Positions 46,683-56,077 of a stretch of 64,000 nucleotides of DNA are shown in pieces. The DNA is from Carbonatibacter sp965199245 (GTDB taxonomy: Bacteria > Pseudomonadota > Alphaproteobacteria > Kiloniellales > Kiloniellaceae), in assembly GCA_965199245.1 (NCBI GenBank), contig CBDAQP010000003.1, positions 186,001 through 250,000 on the forward strand. The letters run 5' to 3'. How positions within the stretch are numbered: the first letter of the stretch is position 1; every line of letters begins with the position of its first letter. The notes beneath the pieces are model-generated. The model saw only the letters and a list, made by a program, of their open reading frames with translations, did not search any database and was not told the origin of the DNA. The translations under genes were made by a program, and so were the position numbers.

Positions 46683-47528
46683 TTAAAACTGCCCAAATAA
46701 AAACCACGAAACCACTTTCACGCCAAGGACTGACAGGGAAATCATAACAAAAATCAATATCCCACCCTGCACCGCACGGCGACCATAAATCCCAACCCGC
46801 GAATGAACCGCAAGCATCAAAACAACCACAAAAAACGATAACAAAGAAAAAACTGTCTTATGCGTTATGATCAAAATATTACCCGTCTGTTGCCAGCTGT
46901 CATAGCCCCCGGTCACGATACCAACCAATAAAACCACGGCAGTAGCCTTGAGCATCAGGATAAGAATTTGCTCTGCCTCAAACAGCGAAGGCAACTGGGC
47001 GATCAAGGGATGTGCCCCCTGTTCCGAGACCTGTTTCAAAGCCCGCACGCGCAAGACCACAGCAGTAGCCGCAACCGCCGCCAGAAAAGCCAGAGCATAG
47101 GCCGCCACAGAGACAGCAATATGCACCTGTGTCATCCCATCAAGGTTCGCAAACGGTTGACCTGCCCCGACAGACCACGTCATCCAATCCGACAAGACAG
47201 CGAGCAAAGAAAAAAGAACCGCAAATCCCAATATCAAAGTCTCAAGCGCAGGAAAAACACGCAAAATCTGATGGCTATTCATGAGTCCGGCGGCGATAAA
47301 AATCACAAAGGCACAGGCCAGAACAACCCACAAACTTGTTCCAGGACTCCGATCCCAGCCCCCGACCAGCCGCACCGCGACAATCACCAAAGACACAAGG
47401 GTCAAAAAAACCACAGTCGTCCGCCCGCCTGAGTGGGCAGGTCGATTGATCCGAACCCCAAAGGTCACAAAAAACAGCACAGCCCCCAACAAGGGCAGAA
47501 GGACAAAAGAGAAAAGCGCAGGAATCAT
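46683..47528 (-). CDS. CcsA/YpjD-like cytochrome c assembly family membrane protein
   Basis: An inner-membrane protein of 281 residues with about eight hydrophobic helices. The C-terminal half resembles the HemX/CcsA family (MTQVHIAVSVAAYALAFLA, ITHKTVFSLLSFFVVVLML) with conserved His residues that may bind haem. The YpjD subgroup usually sits beside ffh rather than dusB. Function is unclear: it may be a haem-handling or assembly factor. ATG at 47528 has no strong ribosome site. It is divergent from ispDF. Confidence 0.7.
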   Translation of the reverse strand: MIPALFSFVLLPLLGAVLFFVTFGVRINRPAHSGGRTTVVFLTLVSLVIVAVRLVGGWDRSPGTSLWVVLACAFVIFIAAGLMNSHQILRVFPALETLILGFAVLFSLLAVLSDWMTWSVGAGQPFANLDGMTQVHIAVSVAAYALAFLAAVAATAVVLRVRALKQVSEQGAHPLIAQLPSLFEAEQILILMLKATAVVLLVGIVTGGYDSWQQTGNILIITHKTVFSLLSFFVVVLMLAVHSRVGIYGRRAVQGGILIFVMISLSVLGVKVVSWFLFGQF

Positions 47529-47708
47529 TTTTATTCTTTTGGTTTTTTGACCGAAGAGATGAGAGAGACAGTCTGCCACATAAAGACCCCGCGCATCAAT
47601 CCCAGACCGTCAACATCGTTCAGCCTGCGTCCGCCCATGAAGGCTTGACAGCATGGCGACACTGTTGCTCATTACTGCCTTTCGCCCCTACCTGCCAGGA
47701 TGCCCTCA

Positions 47709-48998
47709 ATGATCTCAAAAAGCAGCGCAAAATCCATGACGGAGAAAACAAAGGCACTCGCTCTCGTTGTGGCCGCAGGGCGTGGATCACGAATGGGTGG
47801 CACAGTGCCGAAACAGTACCAAAAACTACAAGGTGAGTCCGTGCTGACTCACAGCCTCCGCCGCCTGATCGACAGCGACCTTTTTTCATCCGTCATGACT
47901 GTGATTCATTCCGACGACCAACCGCTCTATCGGCAATCAATCGCACCTCTGGACAATCGTGGGGTATCCTTGCTGTTCTGCCCTGGAGGACAGAGCAGAC
48001 AGGACTCCGTACGGCGGGGCCTGCGAGCGGTGGCACAGGACTTATCCCCCTCCGACACAACAGCCATTCTCATCCATGATGCCGCCCGCCCTCTTGTCCC
48101 AAGATCTACTCTTGTCCAACTGGTCGAATCCGCCCGTGCAGGCCGGGCCGCCATCGCCGCGCATCCTGTTGTCGATAGCCTCAAGCATGTGGACGACCAG
48201 GGTCAAATTTGCGAATCAATCCCACGAGCGGGACTGTGGCGGGCGCAAACACCTCAAGCCTTTTCCTTTGCAGAGATCATGCACGCACACGAACGCGCCG
48301 CTGACCGCCATGATCTCACAGACGATGCCGCCGTCGCACAGGCCGCAGGCCTGGCGGTCGGCGTCATCCTGTCATCAGATTACAACATCAAGGTCACAAC
48401 CCCCGATGATCTGAGCCTCGTACAGGCTCTCCTCCCCCACACAGGTCACAACCAAAATACAGGCCACAATCAGAAAAGCCGTACGATGGAAACCAGAACA
48501 GGACAAGGTTACGACGTTCATGCCTTTGAGGACGGCAACGCCGTTGTCCTCTGCGGCGTTAAGATTCCTCACACACAGCGGCTCAAAGGGCATTCCGATG
48601 CCGATGTCGGGCTTCATGCCTTGACCGATGCTATTTTCGCCGCCCTGGCAGAAGGTGACATTGGTCATCACTTCCCCCCCTCTGATTCCCAGTGGGCGGG
48701 GGAAGACTCGGCGAAATTCCTCGCCCATGCCTGCACCCGCGCACGGATGCGCGGCGCACGCCTTGTCAATGTGGATGTCACGCTGATCTGCGAAGCTCCA
48801 CACATTGGCCCTTACCGCGATGCAATGCGCACACGAATCGGACAGATCACCGGGCTGTCCATCAACCGCATTAGTGTCAAAGCCACAACTTCGGAACGGC
48901 TCGGCTTTACCGGACGTCGCGAAGGCATCGCCGCCCTCGCCCTTGCAAACCTTGAATGCCCTAATCCAGATGCCTCCAACATAACAGAAACGGCCTAA
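47709..48998 (+). CDS. ispDF: Bifunctional IspD/IspF (MEP pathway)
   Basis: A fusion of two isoprenoid-pathway enzymes, about 429 residues. The N-terminal half is a cytidylyltransferase (VVAAGRGSRMGG, PKQYQKL, IHDAARPLV). The C-terminal half is 2C-methyl-D-erythritol 2,4-cyclodiphosphate synthase (GQGYDVHAFEDG, KGHSDADVGLHALTDA). Fusions of this kind are normal in Alphaproteobacteria. The start is uncertain: ATG at 47709 has AGGA at a good distance; ATG at 47736 lies closer to the conserved core, and the frame is open to 47700. Confidence 0.93.
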   Translation: MISKSSAKSMTEKTKALALVVAAGRGSRMGGTVPKQYQKLQGESVLTHSLRRLIDSDLFSSVMTVIHSDDQPLYRQSIAPLDNRGVSLLFCPGGQSRQDSVRRGLRAVAQDLSPSDTTAILIHDAARPLVPRSTLVQLVESARAGRAAIAAHPVVDSLKHVDDQGQICESIPRAGLWRAQTPQAFSFAEIMHAHERAADRHDLTDDAAVAQAAGLAVGVILSSDYNIKVTTPDDLSLVQALLPHTGHNQNTGHNQKSRTMETRTGQGYDVHAFEDGNAVVLCGVKIPHTQRLKGHSDADVGLHALTDAIFAALAEGDIGHHFPPSDSQWAGEDSAKFLAHACTRARMRGARLVNVDVTLICEAPHIGPYRDAMRTRIGQITGLSINRISVKATTSERLGFTGRREGIAALALANLECPNPDASNITETA

Positions 48999-49002
48999 AG
49001 CT

Positions 49003-49494
49003 ATGCCACCCTTTCATCCCATTCGCCTCCTCGCCACTTGGTTCGGGGCAGGTCATTTACCCACAGCCCCCGGGACTTGGGGATCACTCGCGGCCCTTCC
49101 CTTTGCTTGGATCATTCTTCATCAGGGAGGTGGTACAGGACTTCTTGCTGCCACTGGACTCCTTACTCTGATTGGACTGAAAGTCAGTGCCGACTACGCC
49201 CGCGCCCTCGGTCACGGTGACCCCGGCCCGGTTGTCATTGACGAAGTCGCCGGACAGTGGCTAACCTTGACTCCCCTCGGTTTTGTCACAGTGCCGTTTT
49301 TCGGGGATGAGCTTTGGGGCTTTGCCGTCGCTTTTATCCTGTTTCGCTTTCTTGATATTCTCAAGCCTTGGCCTGCAAACTGGATAGACCGCCAGCTTGT
49401 AGGTGGTCTTGGCATCATGGGCGATGACCTCATCGCTGGCTTCTATGGGGCCTTGTGCCTGAGCGTCTTGCTCTTCCTCTTCCCGGGAGCATAA
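49003..49494 (+). CDS. pgpA: Phosphatidylglycerophosphatase A
   Basis: Membrane phosphatase of 163 residues that makes phosphatidylglycerol. The N-terminus has FGAGHLPTAPGTWGS; the acidic motif GPVVIDEVAGQWLTL and FRFLDILKPWPANWIDRQL with GIMGDDLIAGFYGAL follow, all typical of PgpA. It starts 4 bp after ispDF and precedes cinA by one base, so the three form an operon. Confidence 0.93.
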   Translation: MPPFHPIRLLATWFGAGHLPTAPGTWGSLAALPFAWIILHQGGGTGLLAATGLLTLIGLKVSADYARALGHGDPGPVVIDEVAGQWLTLTPLGFVTVPFFGDELWGFAVAFILFRFLDILKPWPANWIDRQLVGGLGIMGDDLIAGFYGALCLSVLLFLFPGA

Positions 49495-49495
49495 G

Positions 49496-50017
49496 ATGAC
49501 AGGAGAAAAAAGCAGAAACCAACGCACCCGTACCCTGATCCAACTCTGTCAGGATAAGGGGCTAAGGATTGCTACGGCTGAATCTTGTACAGGAGGATTG
49601 ATTGCAGCTTGCTTGACAGAGGTCGCCGGAGCCTCTGTTGCGTTTGATCGGGCCTTTGTCACCTATTCCAACGCCGCGAAGACTGACATGCTGTCTGTAC
49701 CTCCGTCCCTGATCACGACACGGGGCGCAGTCAGTGTAGAGGTCGCCCAAGCCATGGCCCTTGGCGCACTCCAAAAATCCAACGCACAGCTTGCTGTCGC
49801 CGTGACGGGAATTGCCGGGCCAACGGGGGGAACAACAGATAAACCAGTAGGGCTGGTTTATCTGGCGACAGCACAAATCACTGACGAAGATTCTATAGAC
49901 CGGCGCAACGAGTGCACGATTTTTTCAGGTGATCGCACCAAAATCAGATGGGCCACCACAGACCGGGCTATTGCCCTCTTGTGGCACTGCGCCAATGAAT
50001 ATGTAGCGCGACTCTAA
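49496..50017 (+). CDS. cinA: CinA C-terminal domain protein (nicotinamide-nucleotide amidohydrolase)
   Basis: A 173-residue PncC-type amidohydrolase, stand-alone CinA C-terminal domain. Conserved blocks are TAESCTGGLIAACLTEVAGAS, RAFVTYSNAAKTDML, GAVSVEVAQAMALGA and VAVTGIAGPTGGT. Start ATG at 49496 has GGGAG upstream. The final residues and stop (R-L-stop) lie inside the MITE-like repeat beginning at 50004, so the natural C-terminus was replaced by the insertion; about four residues are affected. Confidence 0.9.
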   Translation: MTGEKSRNQRTRTLIQLCQDKGLRIATAESCTGGLIAACLTEVAGASVAFDRAFVTYSNAAKTDMLSVPPSLITTRGAVSVEVAQAMALGALQKSNAQLAVAVTGIAGPTGGTTDKPVGLVYLATAQITDEDSIDRRNECTIFSGDRTKIRWATTDRAIALLWHCANEYVARL

Positions 50018-50183
50018 TTATGTCGTGCCCTGACTCTAAATATGTCCACTTTGCGAATCGCTATCAATTTTTGAGGGCGTAGCCTATCCTATAACAAAAG
50101 CGACGCCCCCAAGAAGACAAGAAACGATCAAATAACTGGTGATCAAAGACGACTCATCGCGCGACATATTTACGCGTGCGCTA
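50004..50183 (+). mobile_element. 180-bp MITE-like repeat, left copy
   Basis: The sequence has inverted ends TAGCGC...GCGCTA and longer imperfect terminal repeats containing TAATTATGTCG and TAAATATGTCG. A near-identical copy in opposite orientation is at 55366-55546. No coding capacity. It overlaps the end of cinA and truncates the GIY-YIG gene that follows. Short TCTAA(T/A)TATGTC motifs repeat inside it and could be transposase-binding sites. Confidence 0.78.
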
Positions 50184-50452
50184 AATGGCGAATGTTGAGA
50201 CCTACGATCTTTACAACATCACCCGCACAAAGCTGGAAAACCTCATTCACAGCATTTTTGAGCCTGCCCGCCTTGAGATCGAGATCAAGGACAGGTTTGG
50301 GCGGCCAGTGATTCCGCGTGAATGGTTCCTTGTTCCTTGTCCCGCTTTTTGTTATCAAGGAAGCCGTCGGGTAGCTCAAGGATGACACAATTTCAGGCGA
50401 CGTCTATGATCCAGGCGGAGTCCGTCTGAAGAAAAATGAGGTGGCTGGATGA
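50184..50452 (+). pseudogene. GIY-YIG nuclease-family protein, C-terminal remnant
   Basis: Reads DLYNITRTKLENLIHSIFEP, IEIKDRFGRPVIPREWFLVP, then after a frame change PLFVIKEAV, a TAG, and DDTISGDVYDPGGVRLKKNE. This is the C-terminal part of the GIY-YIG (T5orf172/MUG113-type) proteins often linked to defence loci. The frameshift is a 7-nt tandem duplication (TTCCTTG twice) right after REWF. The N-terminus was lost to the MITE. Its TGA overlaps the ATG of the AAA gene, so the two formed one operon. Confidence 0.75.
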
Positions 50453-52623
50453 TCGAGCACATTCAACTGATCAGAAATGTTGGGCAATTCGATAGCGTCC
50501 CCCCCCCAGGGCAGCAAACGAGCTTTTCCGGCATGACGCTGATATATGCCGAGAATGGACGAGGGAAGACAACCCTTGCCAATTTGCTGCGCTCTTTGAG
50601 CACCAATAATCCAACATTGATCGAAGAACGGAAACGCTTGCGATCCGGCACCGCCCCTCATGCAAATGCCAATCCACATATCGTTGTGCAGGCAAATGGC
50701 CAGCAATCGTTCATTTTTCAAAATGGCGCATGGAAGACCCATCTCCCGGAAATCTTTCGACGATCACTTTGTGGTCGAGAATGTTTATTCGGGAGTTGCG
50801 GTTGATTCTGGCCATAAACAGAAGCTGCATGAGCTTATTCTAGGGGCGCAGGGGATTGCGCTGAATGAAGCCCTGAAAGGGCATATCAGCAAAATCGAAG
50901 AGCATATTAGCACCCTGAAAACCAAGAAGGCGGCTATTCCCGACAAGGCGCGCGGCGCAATGAATGTTGAGGACTTCTGCGCGTTGCAGCAGAACCCCAA
51001 TATAGATGATGAGATTCAGCAGGCTGAACGAAATCTGGCCGCTGCGAAAGACGCTGATCCAATCAATAAGCAAGGCGAGTTCGAGCCCCTATCACTGCCT
51101 GCATTCGATACCGCTGCGATTGAAGCAATCCTTCAACGTGACTTGCCTGGATTGCAGGTCGAAGCAACAACCAGAGTGAAGCAGCATCTTGAAAAATTGG
51201 GTAAAGGTGCCGAGTCCTGGATTGGTGAAGGGATGCAGAAGATTGCCGACTCTTCTGATGATGAACAGCGATGCCCGTTCTGTGACCAGGAGCTGAAAGA
51301 TTCAGATATTATCGCTCACTATGAGACCTATTTCAGCGAGGCTTATACTTCCCTGAAGCAGGCTATCACTGACATTGGAAAGTCGATTGCTGATGCTCAT
51401 AAGGGAGAAATCCAATCTGCCTTTGAACGCGCTGTCAGTGAAGCAATTCAGAACGGTGAATTCTGGCGGAAATTCACGGATATTCCTGCCATTCAGGTCG
51501 ATACAGCAGAGATTGCCCGCGCCTGGAAAGCAGCGCGTGAACCTATCCTTGAAATCTTGGGATCAAAGCTGGCCTCACCTCTTGAGAAGATGACTTTTTC
51601 TGAGGATATTCTTGAGGCTGTGAAATCCTATGACGGGCATCGTGAAGCCATTACAGGACTCTCTTCAAGACTGATCGAATGCAATGATCCGATCAAGGCT
51701 GTGAAAGAAAAAGCGGCCACAGCCAATGTAGCAAAGCTGACGGCTGATTTGAACACATTGAAAACGATCAAGGCGCGATTTGGACCAGATGTGAAAACGC
51801 ATTGCGATGCCTATCTGGCAGAGAAAGACGAGAAGAAAAAAACAGAGCGGAAGCGCGATAAGGCAAAGACTGATCTTGAAGAATACCGCGCCAGTATCTT
51901 CGCCACGTATCAGCAGGCAATCAACGATTACCTGGGTAAGTTCAATGCAGGTTTTCGGTTGGATAGCGTGTCTGCTCAAAATAACAGAGGCGGATCATCG
52001 TGCACATACAATGTATTGATCAACAATGTTTCTGTGCCGCTTGCCAGCAATAACGGCCCTTCATTCAGCAACACGATGAGTGCCGGAGATAGAAACACCC
52101 TGGCTCTTGTCTTCTTTTTTGCGTCTCTTGATCAGGATGCAGGACTGGCACAAAAGATTGTTGTCATTGATGATCCGATAACCAGTCTGGATGAGCATAG
52201 ATCACTCGCAACCATTCAAGAGGTTCGGGGGCTGGCACAACGTGTTCAGCAAGTTATCCTTCTTTCACACTCAAAACCGTTTCTTTGTCAGTTTTGGGAA
52301 GGCACTGATAAGACAGCCCGCGCTGCGCTGCACATCATCCGAAGTGGTCAATCATCAACCATTGATACTTGGGACGTAACGCAGGATTGCATCACTGAAC
52401 ATGACAAGCGACATAAACTGATTGAGCAGTATATTGAGCGGTCTGATTCAAGCAAAAACCGAGAGGTTGCTACTGCCCTGCGCTATGTTCTGGAAGCCTT
52501 TCTGCGTGTTGCCTACCCTACCCATTTTCCGCCGGGTACAATGTTGGGACAATTCCACAGTGAATGTGTGCAGGCATTGACAGCGGGAACGCCGATTTTG
52601 AATCAGGCGGATGCTGACGAGCT

Positions 52624-55088
52624 GGACACCCGTATTAACTCCGGATTTATGCCCTGCTGTGGCCAATTGTGATTTTTCGAGACGTTGACGGCGTTTTTTT
52701 CGCCGCAGATTGCGGTGGCGGGACATTTTTTACGACGAAATCCGCATTCCGGACGGAGTCATCCTGCGGTTGCCCGGCGTTCATGAAAGATCAGGCGATC
52801 CATGTTGTAGGCGAGATTGGCTGCTCCTCTCCCTGAATCTTGATCCATTGATAAGTTAGTTTTTTGTCATTTTCACGGAGGCCCTCAATGAAGCGCAGAT
52901 TTACGGACGCACAGATTATCGGGATTTTGAAGGAACACGAGGCAGGTATTCCGGCCAGGGAGCTTTGCCGCAAGTACGGGATGCCACATTCTATAAGTGG
53001 AAGGCGAGGTTCTCTGGCATGGAGGTCAATGAGGTTCGCCGTCTCCGGGACCTGGAAGAGGAGAACCGGCACCTGAAGAAGCTGGTTGCGGATTTATCGC
53101 TGGACAAGATGGCGTTGGAGGATGTTCTAAAAAAGATCTGAGCCCCGAAGGCCGTCGCCGCGCTGTTGTGCTGCTTCAGGAGACTGGCCTGACGCCGGTC
53201 CTGTCGTCTGGCGGGTCAGCCGCGTTCCACGCACCGCTACAAACCGGTTCAGTCACCGGAGACAGAGCTGCGGCAGAAGATGCTGGAGCTGGCCGATCGG
53301 CATCGTCGCTTTGGCCATCCGCGATTGCATGTTCTGCTCAGGCGTGAGGGCTTCGGGGCCAACCACAAAAAGACCCATCGGATATACGTCGAAGAAGGTT
53401 TGCAGGTACGCAAGCGCAAGAAACGGAGACGATCGTCCGCAGGCCCCTGGTGCTGCCGACATCCCCCGGACAGAAATGGAGCATGGACTTTATGAGTGAT
53501 CAGTTATCCAGCGGCCGGCGTATCCGGCTGTTCAATGTTATCGATGATTTCAGCAAACAATGCCACGCCATGACCGTGGACTTTTCGATTAACGGTCTTC
53601 GGGTGGCCAGGGAACTGACCCGGCTCCTCGACTTGCATGGCAAACCTGAGGTCATCGTCTGTGACAATGGTACCGAATACACCTCGATGGCGATGTTCAA
53701 ATGGGCGCAGGACAGTGGCGTTGATCTCCGGTTCATACAGCCGGGGAAGCCCAGCCAAAACGGTTTCATCGAAGCCTTCAACGCCCGGGTCAGGGATGAA
53801 TGCCTGAATGAAAACCTGTTTTCAAGCCTGAGAGAGGCGTGACCGAAAGATGGAGGATCAGCTACAACAATCACAGGCCACACTCCGCCCTGAATTGGGC
53901 AACACCCAATGAATTCGCATCACTCTGTTCCGGGTTAACCCGGAACAGAGTGGACAAGATCGCATGAACCTGTCATATGGGAAAAGCTAACTACTCAGTG
54001 GCACAGGTTTGGGGAGAACAGCATGGCCAGCGTCAGTTTGGCTTCTGCCCGCTTGAGGGTGCGGATGAACAGACCGAAGCGGTTTTTCTGATGGGCGAAA
54101 ACATGCTCGACCCGTGCGCGGATGGCTGATTTTCGCGCGTTGGCCCGTGCACTGGCTTTCGGCATGGGTTTACCCTTGGGTTTCTTGCGATGGATACGGC
54201 TGACCAACATTTTCTTCGCCAGCCATTTCTCATTGCTTTCAGAGCGGGTGTCACCCCAGACTTCGGCTGACGTGTTGTCCGTATCAAACACACGCTTGAG
54301 TTGATGCCCGTCCGCAGCTGTAGCCGATGTCACGGCCTGGCCCCGGATGAAACCGTAGCGCCGGTCAATACTGATGTGGGACTTGTACCCGAGTGGCGAT
54401 TTGTGGCAGAGGTGTGCCATCAGGCCGGTAGCGAACCTTGCCGCCCACCTTCAGCGTCCAGCGCGCATCCACATCCTTTTGTGCCGCTTTGGCGGGGTCA
54501 TCCGGCCAGATTTCAGTTGCGCTTTTACCCTCCTTGACGGCTTTTTTCTCAGGCTCGGTGTTGCGCTGCTTCGGTGCCGGGACAAGGGACGCATCAACGA
54601 TCTGCCCCGACATCGGGATATAACCTTTCTTGTGCAGTTGCCAGTCAAAAGCCTTCATCACCCGCCGCAAGGTCCCGGTTTCCGTCAGTTTGTTGCGAAA
54701 CAGGCGGATCGTGTTCTCGTCCGGCGTCGGGCCGCCAAGGTCGAAATTCAGAAAGCGCATCCAGGACACCGGATCATGAATTCCATCTTCTTCAGGTTAT
54801 GTTGCGCCTGCAGGATCATCGCCTTGAACATGGACACCGGATCAAAGGGCGGGCGACCACCTTTCGCGCCATCCCCATACCCCAACCCCTCGACCAGCCA
54901 CCCCCGGAAATAGTCAAAATCCACCGTGGCCTCGAGAACCTCCAGAGGATCACCGTCCTTGCTGATCTGATCAAGATGATCTGACAGACTGAAAAAACCT
55001 CTCCGTTCCATGACCCACTCCCTCAAAAAAGCATAAAAAAACATAGAATCACAAAATCGCTCATCACGCCAGGTTAATACGGGTGTCC
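52624..55088 (-). mobile_element. IS5-family element with nested IS3 copy
   Basis: Terminal repeats GGACACCCGTATTAAC (52624) and its complement (ending 55088) are flanked by AGCT duplications (52620-52623, 55089-55092). Without the nested IS407 copy it is about 1.26 kb. The minus-strand transposase begins near 55013 (MERRGFFSLSDHLDQISKDG), continues LEATVDFDYFRGWLVEGLGY, GQIVDASLVPAPKQRN, KSHISIDRRYGF and RVEHVFAHQKNRFGLFIRTL, and ends YNMDRLIFHERRATAG at about 52760. Frame changes after EFMIR and after LPQIAT, and the nested element, inactivate it. Confidence 0.88.
52822..54023 (+). mobile_element. IS3 family (IS407 group) copy C, nested in IS5
   Basis: A 1202-bp copy with terminal repeats and a TGGC duplication (52818-52821, 54024-54027) inside the IS5 transposase gene. 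orfA is broken by a 7-nt deletion after CRKYGM. orfB has an intact WSMDFMSDQLSSGRRIRLF region, unlike copies A and B, but shares with copy A the 7-nt deletion after SLREA. It also has the frame change after RKRKKRRR seen in all copies. No functional transposase can be made. Confidence 0.9.
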
Positions 55089-55263
55089 AGCTCCGTAAAC
55101 TGCTCGACTATGCCAACAAGTTTCATCACGAAACAAACCTCGCTCATACAGGGTTCATCAACGATCAGGAACTCTACAATCATTGCACCAGAACTATCGC
55201 CTTCACAAGGAAGGGATAGAGGAGTTGCCTGCACCCTTTTGAAGAGCACTGGTTTAAGGCGTA

Positions 55264-55294
55264 TAAAAATCAAACGTGGGTTTGATTTCTATAC
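55264..55294 (+). terminator. Stem-loop after the AAA gene
   Basis: ATCAAAC (55269-55275) pairs with GTTTGAT (55280-55286), extended by outer TATA/TATA pairing. It is 50 bp past the rebuilt AAA stop codon. The T tract is short, so terminator activity is only likely. Confidence 0.45.
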
Positions 55295-55317
55295 AAAAGC
55301 CCGCCAGGCTATCCCGC

Positions 55318-55365
55318 GTGACTGATTTTGTCGGCTATTTTCGGGTATCGACTGACAGGCAAGTG
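55318..55365 (+). pseudogene. Serine recombinase, N-terminal stub
   Basis: From GTG at 55318 the frame reads TDFVGYFRVSTDRQ, the characteristic start of serine site-specific recombinases, including the catalytic Ser in RVSTDRQ. It is cut off at 55366 by the right MITE copy. Only about 15 codons remain. It suggests that the island once carried its own recombinase. Confidence 0.6.
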
Positions 55366-55546
55366 TCACGTGTGCGTAAATATGTCACGCGATGAGTCGT
55401 CTTTGAGCACCAGTCATTTGATCGTGTCCTGTACCCCCTGGGTATGTTGCTTTTGTTACAGGATAGGCTACACCCTCAAAAATTGATAGAGATTCGCAAA
55501 ATGGACATAACTAGAGTCAGGGCGCGACATAATGAGAGTCACGCTA
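55366..55546 (-). mobile_element. 180-bp MITE-like repeat, right copy
   Basis: Inverted copy of 50004-50183 with high identity over the whole length; for example the stretch around the 55380-55420 region mirrors 50130-50170. Together the two copies enclose the island. It truncates the recombinase stub. Confidence 0.78.
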
Positions 55547-55551
55547 CAGAA

Positions 55552-55627
55552 TACCTCTAAAAACCCCGATCCTCGTCGTTTGGTGCGTTCAAGTAGTCTC
55601 CTACCAGCCAAGTCTTTTAAAAGCACT
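55552..55627 (+). repeat. Short member of the palindromic repeat family
   Basis: Begins ACCTCTAAAAACC and ends CTTTTAAAAGCACT, like the ends of the units at 29654 and 29959, but the inner part is different and shorter (about 76 bp). It sits directly after the MITE and just downstream of the coq10 stop. Confidence 0.5.
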
Positions 55628-55636
55628 CAATAGGGT

Positions 55637-56077
55637 TCAGGAACACTGGTGATAGAGAACATGTGCACGCTGTTCAAAGGCCCCAACCATACGCCGCACT
55701 GCTTCGTGGAAGAACGGCTCCATCAACGTTTGGAGCAAACGGGAGCGGAAGGCAAAATCAACGTGAAAATCAATCAAACAGCCTGCCGTGTGCGGCACAA
55801 AAACCCAGTGATTGTGGAGATAGTGAAAAGGGCCATCGACGTAAGCCACATCGATCCTGAGGGCCTCGGGGTCAAGATCAACCTGACTGGTAAAACGCTC
55901 ACGCACAAACTTAAAGCCAATCACAAGATCAGCAATCAGCCGCCTGTCTTGGCGGGTGCGGATACGTGCGGCCTCACACCAGGGTAAAAATTCAGGGTAA
56001 CATCCCACATCCGCAACCATGTCATAGAGGTCTTGCGGTGAAAAGTTCAGGACTTTTCGTTCAGAGTGCGTGGGCAT
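55637..56077 (-). CDS. Coq10/RatA START-family protein
   Basis: A 146-residue START-domain protein. Motifs are SPQDLYDMVADVGCYPEFLP at the N-terminus, FKFVRERFTSQV, and VDFAFRSRLLQTLMEPFF. Mitochondrial Coq10 binds ubiquinone, and the bacterial homologue RatA has been described as a ribosome-associated toxin; which role applies here is not determinable. It begins immediately after the lipA stop and normally neighbours cinA, from which the island now separates it. Confidence 0.88.
   Translation of the reverse strand: MPTHSERKVLNFSPQDLYDMVADVGCYPEFLPWCEAARIRTRQDRRLIADLVIGFKFVRERFTSQVDLDPEALRIDVAYVDGPFHYLHNHWVFVPHTAGCLIDFHVDFAFRSRLLQTLMEPFFHEAVRRMVGAFEQRAHVLYHQCS

Larger units (their letters stand above)
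50449..55219 (+). pseudogene. AAA_13 family ATPase (PrrC/RloC-like), split by insertion and frameshifted
   Basis: The original gene comprised 50449-52623 plus 55093-55219, about 766 residues. Walker A is YAENGRGKTTLANLL; a central coiled coil contains a CPFC motif (RCPFCDQEL), the signature is SNTMSAGDRNTLAL, Walker B is KIVVIDDPITSLDEH, and the H-loop is LLSHSKPF. Past this come LRYVLEAFLR and, after the insertion point, LRKLLDYANKFHHETN. Removing the IS5 element and one AGCT copy restores the frame exactly. A separate frameshift near 50755 breaks the gene again. Similarity to anticodon-nuclease ATPases suggests a former antiphage role. Confidence 0.8.

Noticed and set aside
47620..47889. 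89-residue minus-strand open frame at the ispDF start
   Set aside because: Overlaps conserved IspD codons and has no family features.
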